NCBI GenBank assembly: GCA_964476375.1 | Contig: CAYYZW010000300.1 | Coordinates: 1 to 64,000 of the forward strand | Direction of reading: 5' to 3' | Source: SAT2750 sp964476375 | GTDB taxonomy: Bacteria > Planctomycetota > Planctomycetia > Pirellulales > Pirellulaceae | DNA length: 64,000 bases | Shown here: positions 26,617 through 35,452 of the stretch, piece by piece | How the letters are laid out: each line of letters opens with the position of its first letter | Position numbering within the stretch: position 1 is the stretch's first letter | Made by a program: the position numbers and the translations under genes | Notes under the pieces: model-generated | Seen by the model: the letters and a program-made list of their open reading frames with translations, nothing else | What the model was told of the DNA's origin: nothing | Databases searched by the model: none

Positions 26617-28404
26617 CTAGCGGGTTGTGATATCGGCAAAGGCAGCTTTCACCACCGACAGTGCCAGATCACCCTGTTCTGCATCCACGATCACGTTGAC
26701 TCGCGCTTCACTCGTGTTGGTCAACTCGACGTTGATCCCTCCGGCTCCCAGGGCCTGGAACATTCTTCGGGCGACGCCCGTGTGGCTGCGGAGCCCGATA
26801 CCGGAAACACTCAGTTTTGCCGCCTGCGGGCTGCAGCTGATACCCTGGCAGGGAAGTTGTTCTGCCATCTGCTGGCAGAGATCCTGGCATGCCACCAGGT
26901 CGGCACGGGGAATGGTGAAGCTGATATTTGCCAGGCCATCCTGGTCCAGGTGGCTCTGAACAATCATATCGACCACGATGCCGGCACTGGCAACTTGCTC
27001 AAACACGAGTGCGGCAATCCCTGGTCGGTCAGGGACTCTTTCAAGCGTGATCCGGGACTGGTCGGTATCCAGCGAGATGTCGTCGATCACGAGGTCTTCC
27101 ATGCCGCGGAGCCGATCGACAACATCTGCCCGTTCCTCTTCCGCTCGGAGCGGCGGGGGCTCGACAGGGGTGCCGGATCCGTTCTCGACGGGAGTATCCA
27201 GTTCAAAAGTCTGGTGAACCGCTTCCAGGGCCCCGAGGGCATCGCTACGGCGCACCAGGACAGAGATCTTGATCTGGCTTGTGGTGATCATCAGGAGGTT
27301 AATGCCGGCATCGCTGATGGATCGAAACATCTTCTTTGCCACTCCCGGCTGGTACGCCATTCCGCTTCCCACGACCGAGACTTTCGAGACATCGATGGAG
27401 TGGGATACCTCTTTGATCTGCAGTGTCCCGCGAACCTGCTCGATCACTTCCAGTGTCATCTCCAGTTCATTCCGTGGCACGGTAAAAGAGAGTCCGGACT
27501 GGCCATCCTTGCCGACGTTCTGGATGATCATGTCGACCGTGATCTTCTGACTGGCGATCTGGGAAAATATCTCGCTGCTGCTTCCCGGGATATCCGGCAC
27601 CCCGGCCAGCGTGACCAGGGCCTCATTCTCTGCCAGCACGGCACCACAGACGGCTTTGCTCAGGTCGGCAGGAATTTTCCTGATCAGGGTGCCCGGGCCG
27701 TCCATCCGACTGCTGCGGACCTGGATAGGTACCGTGTATTTCTTGGCAAACTCGATGGACCGGCTGTGCATCACCCCTGCTCCGAGACTGGCCAGTTCAA
27801 GCATTTCATCGTAGCTCACCTGCGGCATCCGCTGGGCTGACGAGAGAACATTCGGATCGGTGGTAAAGATTCCATCCACATCCGTATAGATCTCGCAGCG
27901 AACGGCCCCCAGGACGGCTGCCAGAGCGACCGCCGTGGTATCACTCCCGCCGCGGCCAAGTGTGGTGATGTCATAATTTTCATCGATTCCCTGGAAGCCG
28001 GCGGCGATCACGATCTGGCCCTCGGAGAGAAGCTGTTCAATTCGCTTGGTCGAGATCGAGATGATCCGTGCCTTGGTATGCGTGCTATCGGTCTGGATGC
28101 CGATCTGCGAACCTGTCAGGCTGACCGCCCGGTGCCCGAGTGAGTCGATGGCCATCGCCATCAACGCTGCGCTCACCTGTTCTCCTGTGGAAAGCAGCAT
28201 GTCCATTTCACGCGCCGATGGCCGCTGGTTGATTTGCTGGGCTAATTCCACCAGCATGTCGGTGTTCTTTCCCATCGCGCTGACGACCATCACCACCTTG
28301 TGGCCCTCCTGGCTGGCGCGGATTGCTCGCCCGGCCGCGGCCAGGATCTTGTCCGGATCCGCAACGCTCGTGCCGCCATATTTTTGCACGATGATTGTCA
28401 TCAT
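26617..28404 (-). CDS. lysC: Aspartate kinase with duplicated ACT pair
   Basis: It phosphorylates aspartate, the first step to lysine, methionine and threonine. The catalytic domain (1-245) shows VQKYGGTSVADPDKI, MLLSTGEQVSAALMA, GFQGIDE and TTLGRGGSDTTA. At 595 residues it is longer than the usual roughly 410, because the ACT-pair regulatory region is present twice: once about 265-410 and again about 440-590, joined by a linker rich in Pro and Glu. Such four-ACT aspartokinases are known, for example in cyanobacteria. AAGG lies upstream of the ATG pair. It is last in the hom-apgM-lysC order on the minus strand. Confidence 0.96.
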   Translation of the reverse strand: MMTIIVQKYGGTSVADPDKILAAAGRAIRASQEGHKVVMVVSAMGKNTDMLVELAQQINQRPSAREMDMLLSTGEQVSAALMAMAIDSLGHRAVSLTGSQIGIQTDSTHTKARIISISTKRIEQLLSEGQIVIAAGFQGIDENYDITTLGRGGSDTTAVALAAVLGAVRCEIYTDVDGIFTTDPNVLSSAQRMPQVSYDEMLELASLGAGVMHSRSIEFAKKYTVPIQVRSSRMDGPGTLIRKIPADLSKAVCGAVLAENEALVTLAGVPDIPGSSSEIFSQIASQKITVDMIIQNVGKDGQSGLSFTVPRNELEMTLEVIEQVRGTLQIKEVSHSIDVSKVSVVGSGMAYQPGVAKKMFRSISDAGINLLMITTSQIKISVLVRRSDALGALEAVHQTFELDTPVENGSGTPVEPPPLRAEEERADVVDRLRGMEDLVIDDISLDTDQSRITLERVPDRPGIAALVFEQVASAGIVVDMIVQSHLDQDGLANISFTIPRADLVACQDLCQQMAEQLPCQGISCSPQAAKLSVSGIGLRSHTGVARRMFQALGAGGINVELTNTSEARVNVIVDAEQGDLALSVVKAAFADITTR

Positions 28405-28437
28405 GTAGCCTTTTTCTTTTTCGTGATGAGTTCTTGT

Positions 28438-29640
28438 TCAGCTGGAGAGAAAGAACGACATCAACTGGTGTCCTTGTGGATAGTGTGCGGAGGATGCCTC
28501 TGCCGTCAACTCATCGTATTCCGTTGCCGTGTCCATCTCGATCCCGCTTCCGGCCAGGGCAAAGGGGACGGCACCGTGGGTGTGGGTGCGGGTACGAATG
28601 GGAGTGGGATGATCCGGACTGACCATCATCCGGTACTCACCATGGGATACGAGCGCCTCGTAGAGTGGGGCAACGATGTGCTGGTCGATCTGTTCCAGGG
28701 CCTTGATCTTCGCCTGGGTATCCCCCTCGTGGGATGCCTCGTCCGGTGCTTCCACGTGCACGCAGACAAGGTCAACGCGTTCCAGGGCTTCCAGTGCGGC
28801 CAGTCCCTTGGCGGTATAGTCGGTATCCGTGTAGCCGGTGGCCCCTTCCACCTCGACCTGCTCCCAGTCGATCAGGGCGGCGATTCCACGCAACAGGTCG
28901 ACCGCCGTGATCATCAGCCCTCGCTTGCCGTACTTCTCCTGGAAGGAAGGGAGCTGAGGGGCTCGCCCGAGTCCCCAGAGCCATATGTTCGTGGCCGGCA
29001 ACAGTCCCTTGGCAGTTCTTTCCAGGTTCACCGGATGATCTTCCAGTAAACCGGCGGAACGGTTCATCCACTCGCAGAGCAGGTCGCTGCCTGGACCACG
29101 GGGATAATCGTCCATCACCAGCTGGTCTGTCAGGTCATGAGGCGGGGTACTGCGGGTATCACGGGAAAAGGGGGCCGGCTTCTGCTGCCCACGGTAGACC
29201 AGCAAGTTGCGGTAGCTGACACCACCAAAAAACTCCAGGGCATCATTTCCCAGCTCCTGCTGGAGTGATGCGAGAATCCGGTGCGCCTGCTCCGTGGTTA
29301 TATGACCGGCGGTAAAATCTTTCATTACCTGGTCCTGGACCGTGACCAGGTTGCAACGGATTGCCCAGTCCTCTGCCGCTAGTGGGATCTTGCGAGCTGC
29401 TGCTTCCAGGGGAGCCCTGCCTGTGAAGTGGACCTCTGGGTCGTATCCAAGCAGGCTGAGGTTCGCGACGGCAGAACCGGCAGGGAGGTGATCCGGGACG
29501 TGGTTGGCACGGCCGACCATGCCTTGCCGGGCTAGGGTGTCCATGGCAGGCAGGCAGGCAGCCTGCAGCGGTGTCCGGTCCCCCAGTTCCGCCTGGGGTT
29601 CATCCGCACACCCGTCCGGTATCACGATCACGTGTTTCAT
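28438..29640 (-). CDS. ApgM-type 2,3-bisphosphoglycerate-independent mutase family / proposed homoserine kinase
   Basis: A 400-residue alkaline-phosphatase-superfamily enzyme of the archaeal ApgM family. The start VIVIPDGCADEP gives the metal-binding Asp; GSAVANLSLLGYDP holds the catalytic serine; HVEAPDEASHEGD and SPDHPTPIRTRTHTHGAVPF supply the remaining Asp and His ligands. In several bacteria a subfamily of ApgM lies among threonine genes and is proposed to act as homoserine kinase. Here it sits between aspartokinase and a homoserine dehydrogenase remnant, which favours that role, but the activity cannot be told from sequence. Confidence 0.8.
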   Translation of the reverse strand: MKHVIVIPDGCADEPQAELGDRTPLQAACLPAMDTLARQGMVGRANHVPDHLPAGSAVANLSLLGYDPEVHFTGRAPLEAAARKIPLAAEDWAIRCNLVTVQDQVMKDFTAGHITTEQAHRILASLQQELGNDALEFFGGVSYRNLLVYRGQQKPAPFSRDTRSTPPHDLTDQLVMDDYPRGPGSDLLCEWMNRSAGLLEDHPVNLERTAKGLLPATNIWLWGLGRAPQLPSFQEKYGKRGLMITAVDLLRGIAALIDWEQVEVEGATGYTDTDYTAKGLAALEALERVDLVCVHVEAPDEASHEGDTQAKIKALEQIDQHIVAPLYEALVSHGEYRMMVSPDHPTPIRTRTHTHGAVPFALAGSGIEMDTATEYDELTAEASSAHYPQGHQLMSFFLSS

Positions 29641-29679
29641 GACAGCTTTTTCTTTTGCTTGTCCTGGGATTCCTGCCGG

Positions 29680-29832
29680 CTAGTCAAGGACGCGAATACG
29701 CACGATACCCCGCCGTAATTCAATCAGCCGGCCCGCGCGGTGTGCAATACGATCCGCATGGGAGAGTAAAACCTGGGCGACACCGCTTCCCACGGTTCCC
29801 AGTCCGATAATTGCAGTCCTGGTCGGTTCCAT
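29680..29832 (-). pseudogene. hom: Truncated homoserine dehydrogenase N-terminus
   Basis: The frame reads 50 codons from an ATG at 29832 to a TAG at 29680. It begins MEPTRTAIIGLGTVGSGVAQ, the Rossmann start with GLGTVG typical of homoserine dehydrogenase, then HADRIAHRAGRLIELRRGIV, and stops. The catalytic and ACT parts (about 350 residues) are missing: apgM starts 39 bases later. It occupies the position where a full hom is expected, upstream of apgM-lysC. It may be a real deletion or an assembly gap that joined two ends. Confidence 0.75.
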
Positions 29833-30400
29833 TAGATCACGTCATGGTAGACAGTGAAAAAAGCGTAATTTGCCATCCTAGATCGGCTCTGGCCAAGGCG
29901 TCAACCGGCCCTGTTCAGTTGGGAAATACCGCCTTCTGGCGAGAAGCAACGCTTTTTTTTGGCACGCCAGATTCCCGTGGATGGCCCTCTGCGAGGATAA
30001 AAAGAACGATTCAGGTGATCAGACTGCCAAGGTTGACAATCGTCGATGTGAAGATCCCATTTTTTCCTGCCAAATTGGCATGAATCGTTGAGAGAGAATC
30101 AAGCTGGCCCCCTTCCAGATGCTCTTTTCGTGATGTAAGTTGTTAGTTCGTAAACGCTTGAGTGTAGTCCCACTTGTTTTGGCATGAACATTGCAGATTT
30201 CGTGGGATCTGTTGGCGATGGACTGCCAAAAAAGTGATTCGTTGCCACCCGGCAACAGGCGGTATGCGGATAGATATATCGGTGGCCGTTATCACGGACA
30301 ACACGCTGATTTGCCTGGCCTCTTGAGTCCCCGCCGGTCAGTGATCATAGTCGAATCAGAGCGAGAAAAGTCAAAGCAATTGAGATAGGAGTAACCGGAC
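29833..30400. other. Divergent intergenic region upstream of groEL1, 568 bp
   Basis: No convincing gene. A 90-codon plus-strand frame (29811-30083) overlaps the hom remnant and shows no family features. No CIRCE inverted repeat (TTAGCACTC-N9-GAGTGCTAA) was found. A weak heat-shock-like candidate has TTGACA at 30033-30038 and CCCATT at 30056-30061 with 17 bases between, about 340 bases before groEL1. The groEL1 Shine-Dalgarno (GGAG at 30389) is good. Confidence 0.5.
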
Positions 30401-32125
30401 GTGGCAAAACAAATGGTCTACGACGACACGGCTCGCCAGGCTCTTCTGGCAGGTGTTTCCAAGCTTGCTCGTGCAGTTCGAAGTACGCTCGGTCCTCGTG
30501 GTCGCAATGCGATCCTCGACAAGGGCTGGGGTTCTCCCAAGGTGACAAAGGATGGCGTCACGGTGGCCGAGGACGTGGAACTGGATGATGTCAACGAGAA
30601 TCTTGGTGCGCAGTTGGTCAAGGAAGCAGCCAGCAAGACAAACGAGGTTGCCGGGGATGGAACGACAACTGCCACGGTCCTGGCAGAAGCAATTTTCCGG
30701 GAAGGCTTGAAGATGATTGCCGCCGGTGCCGACCCGATGGCTCTTGCGCGGGGTATTGCCAGTGCAACCGAGGTGGTCTGTGCCGAGATTGACAAGCTGG
30801 CCATTCCAATCGACGACAAGAACAAGAAGGAAATCCAGCAGATTGCCACGATTGCAGGCAATAACGACTCCTCGATTGGCAAGGTGCTTTCGGATGCCTT
30901 TATCAAGGTCGGTAAGGATGGCGTGATCACCGTGGAAGAAGGTCGTGGTAACGAGACGACTGTCGAGGTCGTGGAAGGAATGCAGTTCGAGCGAGGATTC
31001 CTTTCCCCTCATTTTGTCACCAACGAGACCGAGGTGACGGTCGAGATGGATGATTGCTATATCCTGTTGTTTGAGGAAAAGATCTCTTCCAACAAGAAAT
31101 TGATCCCGTTGCTCGAGGCGGTGAGCCAGGCCAAGAAGCCCCTGTTGATCGTTGCTGAGGATGTGGAAGGGGAAGCCCTGGCGACGCTGGTGGTCAACAA
31201 GATGCGGGGCATTCTCAATGTGTGTGCTGTCAAGGCTCCTGGGGACGGTGACCGTCGCAAGGCGATCATGGGGGACCTTTCCGTGCTTACCGGTGCGACC
31301 CCGATTTTCAAGGACCTGGGGATTGAACTGGAGAGTGTCAAGATTTCTGACCTGGGGAAGGTTCAAAAGCTGAAGATTACCTCCGACGAGACAATCGTGG
31401 TCGGGGGTGCAGGCTCCAAGGAAGACATTGAAGGCCGCGCGGATCAAATTCGTCGTGAAATCGATGTCACCGACAGTGAATATGATCGTGAGAAACTCCA
31501 GGAACGACTGGCGAAGCTGGCGGGTGGAGTTGCCCAGATCAACTGTGGTGCTGCCACCGAGACAGAAATGAAGGAACGCAAGGCCTTGCTGGAGGATGCC
31601 AAGTCGGCAACCCAGGCAGCCCTTGCCGAAGGTATTGTTCCTGGCGGCGGCGTTGCCCTGATCCGTGCGGAGAAAGCGGCGGCGAAGCTGGATCTCTCTG
31701 GTGATGAAGCACTCGGGGCCAAGATCATCATTAACGTGCTTGATGATCCGCTTCGAGCGATCTCGAACAATGCTGGTCTGGACGGTGCAGTCATCGTCAA
31801 CCGGGTTCGCAAGCTCAAGGGGAAAACCGAGGGCTACAATGCGGACAGCAATGAATACGGCGACATGATTGCGATGGGTGTGATTGACCCGGCCAAGGTG
31901 GTCAAGACGGCCCTGCAGAATGCCGCCAGTGTCGCGTCCCTGCTGCTGACGACCGAGTCACTGGTGACAGAGATTCCCAGTGAAGAAGAAGACGACGACC
32001 ACCATGATCACCATGACCATGGTGGTGGCGGTGGCATGCCCGGCATGGGTGGCATGGGTGGCATGGGTGGCATGCCCGGCATGGGTGGCATGGGTGGCAT
32101 GGGTGGCATGCCCGGCATGATGTAA
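30401..32125 (+). CDS. groEL: 60 kDa chaperonin GroEL, copy 1, with His-rich and GGM tail
   Basis: A 574-residue chaperonin subunit. The GTG start has GGAG nine bases upstream. ATPase motifs are intact: STLGPRGRNAILDK, GDGTTTATVL (catalytic Asp87 equivalent) and GIVPGGGVALIR with downstream Asp. The tail is unusual: a DDDHHDHHDHGGGGG block, then MPGMGGMGGMGG-type repeats, longer than the E. coli GGM tail. Residue 282 is Asp in PGDGDRR, where nearly all GroELs, including the second copy here, have Phe (PGFGDRR). It heads a groEL-groES-groEL cluster. Confidence 0.97.
   Translation: MAKQMVYDDTARQALLAGVSKLARAVRSTLGPRGRNAILDKGWGSPKVTKDGVTVAEDVELDDVNENLGAQLVKEAASKTNEVAGDGTTTATVLAEAIFREGLKMIAAGADPMALARGIASATEVVCAEIDKLAIPIDDKNKKEIQQIATIAGNNDSSIGKVLSDAFIKVGKDGVITVEEGRGNETTVEVVEGMQFERGFLSPHFVTNETEVTVEMDDCYILLFEEKISSNKKLIPLLEAVSQAKKPLLIVAEDVEGEALATLVVNKMRGILNVCAVKAPGDGDRRKAIMGDLSVLTGATPIFKDLGIELESVKISDLGKVQKLKITSDETIVVGGAGSKEDIEGRADQIRREIDVTDSEYDREKLQERLAKLAGGVAQINCGAATETEMKERKALLEDAKSATQAALAEGIVPGGGVALIRAEKAAAKLDLSGDEALGAKIIINVLDDPLRAISNNAGLDGAVIVNRVRKLKGKTEGYNADSNEYGDMIAMGVIDPAKVVKTALQNAASVASLLLTTESLVTEIPSEEEDDDHHDHHDHGGGGGMPGMGGMGGMGGMPGMGGMGGMGGMPGMM
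32030..32119 (+). repeat. 36-bp tandem repeat coding the GroEL1 GGM tail
   Basis: Two and a half copies of a 36-base unit (32030-32065, 32066-32101, 32102-32119) coding GGMPGMGGMGGM. The nucleotide identity of the units suggests recent expansion by slippage. Confidence 0.85.
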
Positions 32126-32195
32126 CAGCCAATGTGGACAGGGATAAGCAACAAGAAATCGAATTACTTTTTGTTTGAACAAGGAACGAACGGCA

Positions 32196-32495
32196 ATGGC
32201 AAAGATCAAGATTCGACCACTGGATGACCGTGTTGTAGTGCGACCGACCGAGGCTGAAGAAGTAACGGCCGGGGGGATTGTGCTTCCAGATTCTGCCAAG
32301 GAGAAACCTCAGCGGGGAACCGTGATTGCTGTCGGGGCCGGAAGGTTACTGGACAACGGAACTCGTGGTGAACTTTCCGTGGCAATTGGCGACGAGGTGA
32401 TTTACGGCAAGTTTGGTGGTGCTGATATCGAGGTCGATGGTGAAGAAGTAAAAATCCTGCGTGAAATTGAGATCCTGGCCAAGGTGGTCAACTGA
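32196..32495 (+). CDS. groES: 10 kDa co-chaperonin GroES
   Basis: A 99-residue lid subunit for GroEL. The family start MAKIKIRPLDDRVVVRP lies at 32196, with AAGGAA nine bases upstream; the frame opens seven codons earlier without support. The mobile loop (about 17-33) reads EEVTAGGIVLPDSAKEKPQ, and the C-terminus is typical. It is flanked by the two groEL copies and is the only groES in the window, so it may serve both. Confidence 0.97.
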   Translation: MAKIKIRPLDDRVVVRPTEAEEVTAGGIVLPDSAKEKPQRGTVIAVGAGRLLDNGTRGELSVAIGDEVIYGKFGGADIEVDGEEVKILREIEILAKVVN

Positions 32496-32559
32496 TCTGC
32501 TGTAGGACCCAATTCCAGGTGCCTGCTGATAAGGTGCCAGTCAAAAGGAGTACTGAAGC

Positions 32560-34182
32560 GTGCCAAAACAACTGCTTTTTGATGACAACGCCCGCTCGCG
32601 ACTGATGCGTGGGATAGACAAGCTGGCCGATGCGGTGGCCACCACGATGGGACCGACAGGCCGCAACGTGATCATTGACAAGTCATTTGGTGGCCCGGTG
32701 GTGACCAAGGACGGTGTCACGGTGGCCAAGGAGATCGAGCTGGAAGACCGTTTTGAAAACATGGGCTCCAAGCTCGTGGTCGAAGTGGCCCAGAAGACAT
32801 CCGACCTGGCGGGGGACGGTACCACCACGGCAACCGTGCTGGCACGTTCGATCTTCCGAGAGGGCCTGCGAAATATCGATGCCGGGAGCACCCCGATGTC
32901 CGTGCGACGTGGTATCGAGAAAGCCGTCCAGGCGGCCGAGGAACATCTGCTCGGCATGGGCAAGCCGGTATCCAGTCGCGAGGAAGTCGCCCAGATCGGC
33001 GCAATTAGTGCCAATAATGATATGGCGATTGGCGAACTCCTGGCAGATGCCCTGCAGCGAGTTGGCAAGGATGGTGTGATCACTGTCGAGGAAGGTAAGA
33101 CGACAGAGACCAAGGTCTCCTTCGTCGACGGGATGCAGTTTGATAAAGGATACATCTCGCCCTACTTCGTGAACCGACCCGCCGAGATGGAATGTGAACT
33201 GGAAGACTGCCTGATCCTGATCCACGAGAAGAAAATCTCCAGCCTGCAGGACCTGGTGCCGGTTCTGGAAAAGGCGAGCCAGTCAGGAAAACCGCTATTG
33301 ATTATCGCCGAGGATATCGAGGCGGAAGCCCTCACCCTGCTGGTAGTCAACCGGCTGAGGGGGGTGCTGGATGTCTGTGCTGTGAAAGCACCAGGATTCG
33401 GTGACCGTCGCAAGGCGATGCTGGGAGATATCGCCATCCTGACCGGGGGTACGATGATCAGCGAGGATCTTGGTATCCAGCTTGAAAATATCACCCTGGA
33501 ACAACTTGGCCAGGCTCGCCGGATCACGGTCGACAAGAGTGCCACCACGATTATCGAGGGGCTTGGTGACCGGGGGGATATCGACGCCCGGGTTCAGCAG
33601 ATTAACAACCAGATGGATGCGACCGAGAGCGAGTACGACAAGGAGAAATACCAGGAACGGCTGGCCAAGCTGTCCGGTGGAGTTGCTGTTATCTCCGTCG
33701 GTGCGGAGACCGAGTCGGACATGAAACAGAAAAAAGCGCGGCTTGAAGATGCCCTGCATGCAACACGTGCCGCTGTCGAGGAAGGGATCCTGCCCGGTGG
33801 CGGTGTTGCCCTGCTTCGCTGTCGAGAGGCAGTGGAGGCGGTTCGTGGATCCGTCAAGGGAGACGAGAAGATTGGTGTGGATATTATCTGTGCCGCGCTG
33901 GAAGCGCCCCTTCGCCGGATTGTCGATAACGGTGGAATCGACGGATCCGTTGTGGCAGACACGGTTCGCGAGAACAAGAATGTTGCGTTTGGTTATGATG
34001 CGAACCAGGCTGACTATGTCGACATGTTCAAGGCGGGCGTGATTGATCCGGTCAAGGTGGTTCGAACGGCCCTGAAGAATGCCGCCAGTATTGCCGGGCT
34101 GATGTTAACGACCGAGGCCCTGGTGACAAACTTTGACAAGGAAGACAAAGACAAGAACCGGGTGGAAGGAAGCGTTTCCTGA
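32560..34182 (+). CDS. groEL: 60 kDa chaperonin GroEL, copy 2, lacking the GGM tail
   Basis: A 540-residue second chaperonin with GTG start and GGAG upstream. ATP motifs are complete: TTMGPTGRNVIIDK, GDGTTTATVL, GILPGGGVALLR. Unlike copy 1 it keeps PGFGDRR and ends in a charged, non-repetitive tail (KEDKDKNRVEGSVS). The substrate-binding apical domain differs considerably from copy 1, so the two may serve different clients. It ends 60 bases before a strong terminator. Confidence 0.97.
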   Translation: MPKQLLFDDNARSRLMRGIDKLADAVATTMGPTGRNVIIDKSFGGPVVTKDGVTVAKEIELEDRFENMGSKLVVEVAQKTSDLAGDGTTTATVLARSIFREGLRNIDAGSTPMSVRRGIEKAVQAAEEHLLGMGKPVSSREEVAQIGAISANNDMAIGELLADALQRVGKDGVITVEEGKTTETKVSFVDGMQFDKGYISPYFVNRPAEMECELEDCLILIHEKKISSLQDLVPVLEKASQSGKPLLIIAEDIEAEALTLLVVNRLRGVLDVCAVKAPGFGDRRKAMLGDIAILTGGTMISEDLGIQLENITLEQLGQARRITVDKSATTIIEGLGDRGDIDARVQQINNQMDATESEYDKEKYQERLAKLSGGVAVISVGAETESDMKQKKARLEDALHATRAAVEEGILPGGGVALLRCREAVEAVRGSVKGDEKIGVDIICAALEAPLRRIVDNGGIDGSVVADTVRENKNVAFGYDANQADYVDMFKAGVIDPVKVVRTALKNAASIAGLMLTTEALVTNFDKEDKDKNRVEGSVS

Positions 34183-34242
34183 TTGCCCACGGACATTCCC
34201 GTGTGGCCAAGGGGGAGTGATTACCCAGTACCGAGCCTTTTC

Positions 34243-34273
34243 AAGCCATCTCCTGACCGGGGTGGCTTTTTTT
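34243..34273 (+). terminator. Intrinsic terminator after the groEL2 gene
   Basis: An 8-bp stem (34243-34250 with 34261-34268, one G-T wobble) continues inward with a CC/GG pair, followed by a run of seven T (34267-34273). It separates the groEL-groES-groEL unit from dnaJ-grpE, which starts 32 bases later. Confidence 0.8.
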
Positions 34274-34304
34274 CCACCCTCTTTGCTCGATGGATAAACC
34301 GGTT

Positions 34305-35450
34305 ATGGCCAAGCGCGATTACTATGAAATCCTCGGCATCCCGCAAGATGCCACGCAGGATAACATCGCCAAGGCCTATCGGAAAAAGGCACTCAAATTC
34401 CATCCGGACAGCAATCCGGATGATGAAAATGCCATCAGCCGTTTCAAGGAGGCCGCCGAGGCCTACGAGGTTCTTGGGGACGCCAACAAGCGGGCGCGTT
34501 ATGACCAGTACGGGCATGCCGGTCTGGATGGAAACGGTATGCAGTTTGGATCGGTCAACGACATTTTTGAGGCCTTCGGTGACATTCTCGGGGGAGGATT
34601 GTTTGGCAACATCTTCGGTGGACGTCGGGCCAGTCGGCGACAGCGGCGTGGTGCGGACCTGATGTGTGAAACATCGCTGACGCTGGAGGAAGCGGCCCGT
34701 GGTATTACCAAGACGGTTTCGTTTCATCGTAACAGTGTCTGCCAGACGTGTGAGGGTTCCGGCAGCGAGCCTGGTTCCGAGCGGAGCGAATGCCGGCGTT
34801 GTGGTGGAGCAGGACAGGTCGTTCAATCAGCCGGAATTCTTCGTGTGCAGACGACATGCTCCGCCTGCCAGGGCGCAGGATCTGTGATTACCGATCCCTG
34901 TAGCGACTGTTCGGGGGACGGTGTTGTTCCGGGCGAAGTAACGCTGGATGTCGAGATTCCGCCGGGCGTGGATGATGGAAACCGTGTGCGGATTGCACAA
35001 CAGGGAGAACCGAGCCTGGACGGCGGTCGGCAGGGTGATTGCTACTGCGTGCTGCACGTGCAGCAGCACGATATTTTTCATCGCGAGGGAGATCACCTTG
35101 TCGTGGAGATGCCGATCATCTACAGCCAGGCGGTACTGGGTGCCACCGTGGAGGTGCCAACGCTCGACGGCCTGCGTCCGCTGGAGATTCCGGCTGGGAC
35201 CCCTGTTGGGACCGTCTTCCGGATCGCCGGATTCGGCATGCCGAATCCGCGCGGTAGCCAGAAGGGGGATCTGCTTGTGCAGACCTACATCGAGGTTCCC
35301 AAGAAAACCAGTGAAAGGCAGGGAGATTTGCTGCGAGAACTGGCCGATCTGGAAGACGCCCACGTGACGCCGGAGCGAAAGGGCTTTCTGGAGAAGATCA
35401 AGGATTATTTTAGTGGCCAGGACAGTACCGATGATGAGCAGGAGGACTAG
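34305..35450 (+). CDS. dnaJ: Chaperone protein DnaJ
   Basis: A type I Hsp40 which stimulates DnaK ATPase and delivers clients. The J-domain (MAKRDYYEILGIPQDA) has the HPD motif in FHPDSNPDD. A short G/F region follows. Four zinc-finger repeats are present: CQTCEGSG, CRRCGGAG, CSACQGAG and CSDCSGDG. The C-terminal domain is normal. ATG 34305 is preferred to 34290 because the family starts there; either gives a weak ribosome site. The promoter must be within or just after the terminator. The gene is followed by grpE after 2 bases. Confidence 0.96.
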   Translation: MAKRDYYEILGIPQDATQDNIAKAYRKKALKFHPDSNPDDENAISRFKEAAEAYEVLGDANKRARYDQYGHAGLDGNGMQFGSVNDIFEAFGDILGGGLFGNIFGGRRASRRQRRGADLMCETSLTLEEAARGITKTVSFHRNSVCQTCEGSGSEPGSERSECRRCGGAGQVVQSAGILRVQTTCSACQGAGSVITDPCSDCSGDGVVPGEVTLDVEIPPGVDDGNRVRIAQQGEPSLDGGRQGDCYCVLHVQQHDIFHREGDHLVVEMPIIYSQAVLGATVEVPTLDGLRPLEIPAGTPVGTVFRIAGFGMPNPRGSQKGDLLVQTYIEVPKKTSERQGDLLRELADLEDAHVTPERKGFLEKIKDYFSGQDSTDDEQED

Positions 35451-35452
35451 GA

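Noticed and set aside
29811..30083. 90-codon plus-strand frame upstream of groEL1
   Set aside because: Overlaps the hom remnant, no ribosome site, no homology recognised.
29833..30400. CIRCE/HrcA operator before groEL1
   Set aside because: No TTAGCACTC inverted repeat found by eye.
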